Origin: a virus
Virus record (IMG/VR): IMGVR_UViG_3300044993_000663
Coordinates: 1-57,368 of that record
Length of the DNA stretch: 57,368 nucleotides
Reading direction: 5' to 3' (one strand)
The position numbers and the translations under genes were made by a program. The notes under the pieces were generated by a model. The model was not told where the DNA came from, did not search any database, and saw only the letters and a list, made by a program, of their open reading frames with translations. How positions within the stretch are numbered: position 1 is the stretch's first letter; each line of letters starts with the position of its first letter. This document shows positions 49,031-55,363 of the stretch, in pieces.

Positions 49031-49459
49031 TCAGCCGCCGATCCATGAAGGCGCCGTCGTCGAGTACGTCACCTTCGCCGTGACCGAGACGGTGATGGCC
49101 TCCTCGAGCGCCTCGCTGCGCGAGAAGTTGGTGATGGAAAAGTCGGCCTGAAGGCCCTGGCCGCTGGTCCCGTCGAGGACCTGCAGGCCGATCACGGCGT
49201 TGTTGAAGAAGGCGTTCTTGATCGCCGTGAACCCCGCGTCGGCGGTGTCCCAGACCATCTCGAACTCGACGCTCGCCTCCTTGAGCGTGCCGACAGTGGC
49301 GCGCCAGCCCGCGTTGGCGCGGGTGGTCACGTCCGCCTCACCCGCTTCGAGGTTGAGCGTCACGTCGCGGGTGTTGCCCATCGCCGTCCATGCGCCGCCG
49401 CCGGCCTGCCCGCCGACCTTGTACTTGAGGACCGCCTCCATGCCCAGTTTGATCGCCAT
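49031..49459 (-). CDS. Phage major tail tube protein
   Basis: A 142-residue protein starting MAIKLGMEAVLKYKVGGQAG with AAGGAGA before it. Beta-rich repeats RDVTLNLEAGEADVTTRANA, GWRATVGTLKEASVEFEMVW, TADAGFTAIKNAFFNNAVIG and FSRSEALEEAITVSVTAKVT are typical of the siphophage tail tube fold. Size is within the usual range. It lies just upstream of the G/GT chaperone gene, the standard order. Confidence 0.85.
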   Translation of the reverse strand: MAIKLGMEAVLKYKVGGQAGGGAWTAMGNTRDVTLNLEAGEADVTTRANAGWRATVGTLKEASVEFEMVWDTADAGFTAIKNAFFNNAVIGLQVLDGTSGQGLQADFSITNFSRSEALEEAITVSVTAKVTYSTTAPSWIGG

Positions 49460-49481
49460 TGCCGGTCTCCTTGCCCCTTGC

Positions 49482-49736
49482 TCATCCGCCGTGCCCGACC
49501 ACGTACACGCACTCGCCCGCCTTGCTCTTGACCTCGATCCGCGACAGGTCCACGCGCTCCAGGCGGTACTGCGCGCCCGGCGGGATCAGCAGTTCCTTGC
49601 CGTCGGTCCCCTTGAGCGTGGCGTCCTGCGTGTTGGTGTGCGCGAACGTCAGCGTGCACGTCGCCACCAGCGGCGGCGTCGAGAGGGGCACATAGTCCGT
49701 GTCCAGGTCGATCTTGAGCGCGATGAAGTTCCGCAC
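49482..49736 (-). CDS. Small phage connector-region protein
   Basis: An 84-residue protein starting at GTG 49736 (MRNFIALKIDLDTDYVPLST), with AGGAGG upstream. Mostly beta strands: LVATCTLTFAHTNTQDATLK, KELLIPPGAQYRLERVDLSR. Between tail-completion and tail-tube genes, so a connector, terminator or decoration role is likely. Family not recognised. Confidence 0.6.
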   Translation of the reverse strand: MRNFIALKIDLDTDYVPLSTPPLVATCTLTFAHTNTQDATLKGTDGKELLIPPGAQYRLERVDLSRIEVKSKAGECVYVVGHGG

Positions 49737-49748
49737 GACCTCTGCCTC

Positions 49749-50180
49749 CTACCTCCGCACCCGGTACGTGACGCTCAGGACGCTCGTGAAGACCCGGTGC
49801 TGCTCCAGCGACTCGCTCGACACCACCGGCTCGTGGGCGATCCCCGCCCACGCGGCCTCGGGCGCGCCGGGCAACCTCGTCAGCCGCAGCCGGTCGGCGA
49901 TCTCTTCGACCAGGTCGAGCAGGGCGTCGATCTCGGCCTGTTCACCGGTCGCCGGCAACTTCTGTTGCACGCCCACATCGATGACGCACTCGAACGTGCT
50001 GCTGTCGCGGCTGGCGGCGGAGATGCCCACCGTCCGTGGCACCACCGACACGCGCAGGTCCTTGAGGTCCTCCAGCGTGAAGGCGGGCTGGTACACCCGC
50101 CCGGCGCTCACCGGGCGCGAGTACGTCCCGGCGTTGATGTGCGCGGCGACCGCGTCGGCGATGGCGGCGATGGTGCTCAC
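49749..50180 (-). CDS. Phage tail terminator/completion protein
   Basis: A 143-residue protein starting at GTG 50180 (VSTIAAIADAVAAHINAGTY), which overlaps the upstream stop (GTGA). It contains LEDLKDLRVSVVPRTVGISA, STFECVIDVGVQQKLPATGE and LLDLVEEIADRLRLTRLPGA. The strand-helix-strand order and position before the tail tube match tail terminator (gpU-like) proteins. The frame upstream of 50180 is a shadow. Confidence 0.65.
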   Translation of the reverse strand: MSTIAAIADAVAAHINAGTYSRPVSAGRVYQPAFTLEDLKDLRVSVVPRTVGISAASRDSSTFECVIDVGVQQKLPATGEQAEIDALLDLVEEIADRLRLTRLPGAPEAAWAGIAHEPVVSSESLEQHRVFTSVLSVTYRVRR

Positions 50181-50437
50181 TGCCCCGGCCTCCCATTCAG
50201 CCGTCCCTCGAGATACGACACCCGCCGCTCGATCGACTGGTACTCGGTGCGCAGGGCTCGTGCCTCGACGATGAGTTCGTCCAGGCGCTTCTCCACCTGC
50301 TGGAGCTTGGCGGTCACCACGCCCCACTGGACGGTCATCGCGCCCGCCGCGAGCAGGATCGTGACGATGATCCCCGCCCACTGGACGCGCAGCGACGCCT
50401 TGCCGCCGTTGCCGTTTTGTCCGTTCGGTCCCGTCAT
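50177..50437 (-). CDS. Small membrane protein with coiled coil in the phage operon
   Basis: An 86-residue protein with one membrane segment (WAGIIVTILLAAGAMTVQWG, about 20-40) followed by a coiled coil (TAKLQQVEKRLDELIVEARA, LRTEYQSIERRVSYLEGRL). This resembles a small class of phage proteins with a hemolysin-XhlA-like or holin-accessory layout. It lies inside the connector cluster, not a lysis cassette, so holin function is doubtful. TGATG couples it to the previous gene. Confidence 0.6.
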   Translation of the reverse strand: MTGPNGQNGNGGKASLRVQWAGIIVTILLAAGAMTVQWGVVTAKLQQVEKRLDELIVEARALRTEYQSIERRVSYLEGRLNGRPGQ

Positions 50438-50835
50438 CACGCCTCCGTGCCCACGAACTTCGTGTGAACCCGCATCACTCGCCGGTACGGATCGCTGAAT
50501 CGCCAGGGCGGCTGGCCGTCCGCCCCCCCAGGCGCGTTGACCTCGTACACCAGCACCTGCCCCCCCACGCCACCAACCTGCTCCCTCACCTGGTCGCCCG
50601 CTCGCGGCGTGATCGGTCCCGCGCCCAGGTCCAGGTCCGCCGCGCGGATCAGGAAGTCCCGCGACTCGACGCGGTGGATCAGGCCCGCCTCGTCCGCCTG
50701 CTCGAACTCGGTGCGGCCGATGGTGGCCTGCACCTCCTTCTCCTCCGCGCCGCGCCTGTAGACCACCGCGCGGCTCATGTGCCGATGACGCTGGTCGTCG
50801 AGGAACGCCGCGCCCTGTTCGAGCAGGTCACCCAT
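50437..50835 (-). CDS. Phage head-tail joining protein
   Basis: A 132-residue protein starting MGDLLEQGAAFLDDQRHRHM with GAGGAGG upstream. It has the layout of gpFII-type head-tail joining proteins: an N-terminal helix, VVYRRGAEEKEVQATIGRTE, VESRDFLIRAADLDLGAGPI, and C-terminal VLVYEVNAPGG. It follows DUF2190, as in many lambda-like gene orders. Confidence 0.7.
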   Translation of the reverse strand: MGDLLEQGAAFLDDQRHRHMSRAVVYRRGAEEKEVQATIGRTEFEQADEAGLIHRVESRDFLIRAADLDLGAGPITPRAGDQVREQVGGVGGQVLVYEVNAPGGADGQPPWRFSDPYRRVMRVHTKFVGTEA

Positions 50836-50856
50836 GCCGCCCTCCTCTCGCCGGGG

Positions 50857-51192
50857 TTACTGCGACATCCGGATGCGCACCGTGATGTCGGCATCGGCCG
50901 CGGCGCGCACCGCCTTGCCGATCACCTTGTTGCCGGCGGCGGTCTTGGTGGCGACCTTGGCGACCGCATCCCAGTACGCCAGCGTGCCGACGGTGAACGC
51001 CGTGCCCGCGCCGGCGGTCTTGGGGAAGTCGAAGACCCCCTGCACCGCCAGCGAGCCGAGTTGATTGGCCTTGAGGTCGACGCGAGTGGTGCCGACCAGG
51101 TCGCCCTGCACGACGACCGTGCCCGCGGGGATGTCGGCCCCGGGGGTGTAGTCGATCGCCGCGCCTTCCTGTACGAACTTCGTCGTGGACAT
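50857..51192 (-). CDS. DUF2190-like capsid decoration protein
   Basis: A 111-residue protein starting MSTTKFVQEGAAIDYTPGAD. It has the DUF2190 signature: IDYTPGADIPAGTVVVQGDL, KANQLGSLAVQGVFDFPKTA, TVGTLAYWDAVAKVATKTA and VIGKAVRAAADADITVRIRM. Such proteins decorate or stabilise the capsid. GGAGG seven bases upstream supports ATG 51192. An upstream in-frame ATG at 51276 would add a Gly/Pro/Glu-rich 28-residue tail and cannot be excluded. Confidence 0.8.
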   Translation of the reverse strand: MSTTKFVQEGAAIDYTPGADIPAGTVVVQGDLVGTTRVDLKANQLGSLAVQGVFDFPKTAGAGTAFTVGTLAYWDAVAKVATKTAAGNKVIGKAVRAAADADITVRIRMSQ

Positions 51193-51282
51193 CTGTGATC
51201 CTCCGGAGCCGGGCTCGCCCGGCTCGCCCCCCCCACCTGGTTCGATCTCGCCGCCGCCCTCGATGACGTCGCCCATGGTGGG

Positions 51283-53334
51283 TTACGCCTCGCCCTTGCT
51301 CTTGACGCCGCCGCGCGGGTCCTGCAGCGCTACGCCGAAGTCGTGGTACCCGCGCATCTGGATGCCCAGACGGTTGAAGTTCTGCTCGGCCGTCTCGATG
51401 GTCGGGGATTCCTGCCCGTTGAGGAACGCCATCTCGACGACGGGCAGGTCGCTCGCGTCCGCCAGCAGGTACCACGCCTTCGTCGAGTTGCCGGTGAACT
51501 TGGGGTTGCCCAGGTAGCGGCTGACCTCGACGCGGAACTTGCCCTGGTGCGGGTTGGTGACCGGGTACCGCGCGTTGGCCGTGTTGTCGCGCAGTTCCAG
51601 GCTCTTGAAGAGCTGGCTGCCCATCGCCGAAAGCGCCGTGGGGACGAGGAGGATCGACGGCAGCACGCCGATGGGCTTGCCGTCGGAGTCCACCTGGTCC
51701 ATGAACGTGACCTCGGCCTTGGTCAGGCCGTCGATCGAGAGCGCCGTGTCCGCGCCGGAGATGAAGTTCTTGTTGCCGACGGTGAAGAAGCCGCTGTTGG
51801 CCATGAACGCGGCCCAGAAGACCTCGTTGATGGTCTTGCCCGAGCCCGAGCCGAGCTTGCGGGGGACGGTCGTGATCGCGCCCAGGTCGTCGTTGATGAT
51901 GTCGGTGCGGTCGATCGACAGCATCAGGGCGTAGGTCTCGGCCTTGTTGGAGTACGACTCTTCGCCGAGCGTGCCGTGCTTGATCTCACCGCCCGGGGCG
52001 ACCTTCTCGTACCCGTCGTTGCCGGTGAGGCGGTAGCTGGTCACGGTCTTGAAGTCGGTGACGCTGCGGACGGCGCAGATGTTCCGCCAGACGCGCTCGA
52101 CGCTGAAGAAGCCCTCCAGCAGGAACTTGTTGGCGACGTTGGAGAGGATGCCCGCGATGCTGATGGTGCTGTTGCCGATGGAGGCCTGCACGTCGGCACC
52201 GGGACGCCCAAAGGCCGCGTCCATGACGCCGTGCCAGTCGCGGAAGGTCCGCCCCGAGTAGCCATTGGCCCACGCGGCGTGCAGGAGCAGTTCCTGCAGC
52301 CCCATCGTGCGGCCGAAGGCGCGGCTCGCTGCCTCGAGATCACGCTCGTTGCAGTGTTGCTCCGGGTTCTCCAGGCGGCCGGAGAGGATGCACGCGGCCT
52401 CGAGCACCTTTTGCGTGACCCCGGCCTGGCCGTGCGCGTGGATCGCCGGACCCGCGGGGGCCTTGGGACGGCTGGCTCGCAGCACCTCCAGCTCCGTGCG
52501 CGTGGCGTCCCACCCCTCACGAATAGCCTGCGACTCGATGGTCGCGTGCGCGCCAGCGCACAGACGGCGGATCGCCGCGATCCGGTCCGTCTCGGCGGCC
52601 ATCTGGGCGCGCAGGTCACGGACGGGATCGGCGGCCTCGGCACCGTTGACGGGTGGCGTTGCAGGTGCGGGGGGCGTCGGGGGTGTGGGGGGCGTGGGCT
52701 GCGTGGGGGACGCAGCGCCGGCCTCGCCCGACGCCGCGATGCTGGCGGTCGTCCCACCATCGGCCCCGAGGTCCACGAAACTGATCTCGCCCAGGGTGGC
52801 GCGGCGGACGATGTTCAGCGGCCCCTGCACTTCGCGGCCGTTGACCGTGGCGGACTGGTTCTCGCGGAGGAACTCGAACGCCTCGACGCTCGCCCCCACC
52901 GACGCCTGCCACGGGAAGCCGTTACGCGCCGAGGCCACGACCTCCTTGGCGGCGTGCGTGTCGCGGGAGATCATGCCCGAGGCGACGAGCTTGCCGTCCT
53001 CGACGGCGACGGCGCTGGTGTGCCCAACGCCCGCGGCCGCATCGTGACCGAAGCGGATCGGGCGGGACTGCGAGGGGATCGCCAGGCCCGCCAGGTCGAT
53101 GACGACCGGGTGCCGCCACCCGGCGACCTTCATCGGGCCGCCGGTGTACGCGACCATCCGGAACCTCGGGAGCGCGGTGCCGCCACCGGCCTCATTGCCC
53201 GAAGCCGCGATGAACTCGAACTCCGCCTGCGCCGTCAGCGACAGGCTCTTGTGCGCGGGCGCGTCGGCGTCGGCGGCCTTGTGGGCGCGGATCACGAGCG
53301 GATGGTCGTTGAACACGATGGTGTCAGACGGCAT
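51283..53334 (-). CDS. Fused prohead protease and major capsid protein
   Basis: A 683-residue fusion. Residues 1-210 are a prohead-protease-like domain with a His in IRFGHDAAAGVGHTSAV, a Ser in WQASVGASVEAFEF and the NIVRRATLGEISFVDLGADG end typical of HK97-type proteases. A Pro/Thr linker (about 220-245) and a helical scaffold-like stretch (to about 330) follow, then a capsid domain with GRTMGLQELLLHAAWANGY, SNVANKFLLEGFFSVERVWR and KTINEVFWAAFMANSGFFTV. The capsid shell subunit is freed by self-cleavage in related phages. It overlaps the portal gene by 11 nt. Confidence 0.85.
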   Translation of the reverse strand: MPSDTIVFNDHPLVIRAHKAADADAPAHKSLSLTAQAEFEFIAASGNEAGGGTALPRFRMVAYTGGPMKVAGWRHPVVIDLAGLAIPSQSRPIRFGHDAAAGVGHTSAVAVEDGKLVASGMISRDTHAAKEVVASARNGFPWQASVGASVEAFEFLRENQSATVNGREVQGPLNIVRRATLGEISFVDLGADGGTTASIAASGEAGAASPTQPTPPTPPTPPAPATPPVNGAEAADPVRDLRAQMAAETDRIAAIRRLCAGAHATIESQAIREGWDATRTELEVLRASRPKAPAGPAIHAHGQAGVTQKVLEAACILSGRLENPEQHCNERDLEAASRAFGRTMGLQELLLHAAWANGYSGRTFRDWHGVMDAAFGRPGADVQASIGNSTISIAGILSNVANKFLLEGFFSVERVWRNICAVRSVTDFKTVTSYRLTGNDGYEKVAPGGEIKHGTLGEESYSNKAETYALMLSIDRTDIINDDLGAITTVPRKLGSGSGKTINEVFWAAFMANSGFFTVGNKNFISGADTALSIDGLTKAEVTFMDQVDSDGKPIGVLPSILLVPTALSAMGSQLFKSLELRDNTANARYPVTNPHQGKFRVEVSRYLGNPKFTGNSTKAWYLLADASDLPVVEMAFLNGQESPTIETAEQNFNRLGIQMRGYHDFGVALQDPRGGVKSKGEA

Positions 53335-54856
53335 GGGATTCAGTCTCCTGTTCCTCGTTGCGCCTCGGCGCGGACTCCTGCTGTGCGGTCGTGGTGAGCG
53401 GGAGCCCGAGCTCGGCCATGAGCGCGAGTTCCTTGGCCCGCTGACGCAGCTCGTCCTCCCAGTCGCGCCCCTGGCGGGCGAACTCGGCGGCGAGCGTGGT
53501 GGTGTGGTTGGCCAGGCGCGTAGCCTGGGCCGTGGCTTCCTTGGCGGGGTCGACGTGCTCGACGCCGTCCCAGAACCAGGTGTGCGGCGTCGCCGCTCCG
53601 CGCACCCGCATGGACTGCGTGAGCAGACCCTCAACGAGCGCGGCTTCGTCGAGCCAGGCCCTGAGCAGGCGGTCAAGGACCGCCAGACGCAGGTGGTGCT
53701 GATCGACGCGCAGGCTCTTGAAGTACGTCTGGTGGTCGAGCCGGCCGCTGGCGTAGTTGTACCCCGAGGAGTTCCCCGCCGCGACGTTGAAGGGCATGTT
53801 CAGGCAGCGGGCGATCTCGTTCAAGATCTCGCGCTTGAACTCCGCATAGCTCGTCGTCGGCTGCTCGGCGTGGACCTGCCCGAGCTTCCAGCCGCCGGGG
53901 AGCACGGTCGCCATGCGCTTCTCGAGCTCGACCTCGTCCATCGGCTCCAGCGGATCGGCCTCGCCGTTGGCGGGGGCGTCGGTGTAGAGCACGGCGGCGA
54001 AGTCCGCGGCGGTCTCGGCGGCGGCGATCACGGCGAGCGTGTACCGCCGCAGCTGCGCGAACAGCGGCAGCGCCGGCGTGATGTCCGGGATGCCGCGCAT
54101 CTGCCCCGGCCGATCGGGCCGGAAGTAGTGCAGCACGCTGCCGGCGGGAAGCGTGTCGAACGCCGCGGGATCGGGAGCACCCCCGCCCCACCCACCGCAG
54201 TCGCCGGGGTGATGGCGCAGCACGCGGTAGGCCACGGGGAGGCCGTGCTCGTCCAGCACGACGCCATCGACCTCGTTGTCGGGGACCCGCATCCCCACGC
54301 GCCACGGTGTGGCGACCTGCTCGGGCTCAATGAGCCGCAGGTCGAGCTTGACGGGCGAGTCAATGCCCGGGCTGCTGACCAGGAGCCCGAACGCCTCGCC
54401 GCTCTCGGCGCGGGCGAGCCGCATGGTGCGGAGCTTGCCGGGCAGGTCGATCGCCTCGGCCCAGGACTCGAAGAGTTCCTCGACGCGCCGGTTGGCGCTG
54501 GCATCGTCGGCCAGCATCTGCAGCCGGGGGCCGGTGCCGATGGTGTCGTTGGCGAGCGTGAGGACGATCCCCTTGGCGTAGGAGTTGTTGGCGACCTCGT
54601 AGCGGGCGCGGTTGCGGAGAACTCGCCGGACCTCGGGGCTGACCGCCGCGTTGGGCGAGAGGCCGTCGGCGTTAGCCCAGTGCCTGCGGTTGTCGGGGGT
54701 GGTCTGCGCCGAGTCGAACTTGGCGACGACCACACGACGGCCGCCGCGTGAACCGCTTCCGTGCGGTGCACGCGACGCCGTCGTGGAGGGAGAGACCGCT
54801 CGCGTCGCGCGATGGGGGGCGGCCCGGCTCATGATGTTGGCGATGGCTTTGAGCAT
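53324..54856 (-). CDS. Phage portal protein (lambda gpB-like)
   Basis: A 510-residue lambda-type portal protein. Recognisable are RYEVANNSYAKGIVLTLAND, IGTGPRLQMLADDASANRRV, ARAESGEAFGLLVSSPGIDS, VLHYFRPDRPGQMRGIPDIT, AETAADFAAVLYTDAPANGE, FKREILNEIARCLNMPFNVA and YNYASGRLDHQTYFKSLRVD. It forms the dodecameric DNA gate of the capsid. The basic, Ser/Arg-rich first 45 residues are probably disordered. It is followed immediately by the capsid fusion and preceded by the 68-residue gene. Confidence 0.92.
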   Translation of the reverse strand: MLKAIANIMSRAAPHRATRAVSPSTTASRAPHGSGSRGGRRVVVAKFDSAQTTPDNRRHWANADGLSPNAAVSPEVRRVLRNRARYEVANNSYAKGIVLTLANDTIGTGPRLQMLADDASANRRVEELFESWAEAIDLPGKLRTMRLARAESGEAFGLLVSSPGIDSPVKLDLRLIEPEQVATPWRVGMRVPDNEVDGVVLDEHGLPVAYRVLRHHPGDCGGWGGGAPDPAAFDTLPAGSVLHYFRPDRPGQMRGIPDITPALPLFAQLRRYTLAVIAAAETAADFAAVLYTDAPANGEADPLEPMDEVELEKRMATVLPGGWKLGQVHAEQPTTSYAEFKREILNEIARCLNMPFNVAAGNSSGYNYASGRLDHQTYFKSLRVDQHHLRLAVLDRLLRAWLDEAALVEGLLTQSMRVRGAATPHTWFWDGVEHVDPAKEATAQATRLANHTTTLAAEFARQGRDWEDELRQRAKELALMAELGLPLTTTAQQESAPRRNEEQETESHAV

Positions 54857-54869
54857 GAGGGCGTGGTCG

Positions 54870-55076
54870 TCAAATGGAGCCGGGAGGAACGAGCTTGGCG
54901 AACTTGACGCCGAGGCCGGGCTTCCTCGCGGCGTCCTTGGACGCGAGGTAGCGATCGGCCTCGATCTGGTCCTTCAACGGGTGCTGCTCGACGGACTGGC
55001 CGTCCACCGACGCCTTCGCGGGCTGCGCCGCGTTGTCGCGGATGGCCTGCTCGAGGTTGGGATCTGGATCGGGCAT
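54870..55076 (-). CDS. Small head-tail connector-type protein
   Basis: A 68-residue protein starting MPDPDPNLEQAIRDNAAQPA with GGGAG seven bases before it. It ends AARKPGLGVKFAKLVPPGSI. Position between terminase and portal genes and size match gpW-like connectors, though the sequence is not clearly that family. It is the first gene after the third 32-bp element. The GCGGCG-CAG-CGCCGC hairpin at 55091-55105 lies in its leader. Confidence 0.6.
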   Translation of the reverse strand: MPDPDPNLEQAIRDNAAQPAKASVDGQSVEQHPLKDQIEADRYLASKDAARKPGLGVKFAKLVPPGSI

Positions 55077-55090
55077 GACTGCTCCCGTGT

Positions 55091-55105
55091 GCGGCGCAGC
55101 GCCGC
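55091..55105 (-). promoter_or_regulatory. Short GC hairpin in the leader of the portal operon
   Basis: GCGGCG-CAG-CGCCGC is a perfect stem of six pairs. It lies between the third 32-bp element and the first start codon (55076). It has no T-tract, so it is more likely a leader structure than a terminator. Confidence 0.3.
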
Positions 55106-55114
55106 GTTCGGGAG

Positions 55115-55146
55115 CCATCTACGCAATCGCTCTGAGCCGTGGCGTG
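55115..55146 (-). promoter_or_regulatory. 32-bp bipartite element, copy 3
   Basis: Minus strand CACGCCAC, 14 bases, GCGTAGATGG. It lies 38 bp upstream of the first small gene of the portal/capsid operon and 31 bp downstream of the zinc-ribbon gene. The bases flanking the element are unrelated to the other copies except for the boxes. See copies at 2755 and 9878. Confidence 0.6.
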
Positions 55147-55177
55147 CGCGCGACGCAGAATGGTCGATAGATCGACC

Positions 55178-55363
55178 TCACACCTGGACTTCGCGCGTCA
55201 TGACCCGGCGGCCGCAGTGCCGGCACTCGCGACGACGCAGCACAATCCCGCCCGGACGGTGCTTGACGTACACGACGCGAAAGTGCTGGCACCCGCAACC
55301 GCGGCACACCAGGCCGACCTGTTGACCACTGTTCGACTCGGGCTGGCGCTTCACACGCGGCAT
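55178..55363 (-). CDS. Small zinc-ribbon protein after terminase
   Basis: A 61-residue protein with two CxxC knuckles: CRGCGC at about 20-25 and CRHCG at about 47-51, a zinc ribbon. The rest is basic (KHRPGGIVLRRREC). It starts at ATG 55363, overlapping the terminase stop by one base. Similar zinc-ribbon genes often sit next to phage terminases, and some bind DNA or regulate transcription; the role here is unknown. Confidence 0.7.
   Translation of the reverse strand: MPRVKRQPESNSGQQVGLVCRGCGCQHFRVVYVKHRPGGIVLRRRECRHCGRRVMTREVQV

Noticed and set aside
50177-50437. Holin of a lysis cassette
   Set aside because: One membrane segment plus coiled coil alone is not enough, no endolysin is adjacent, and the gene lies within connector genes.
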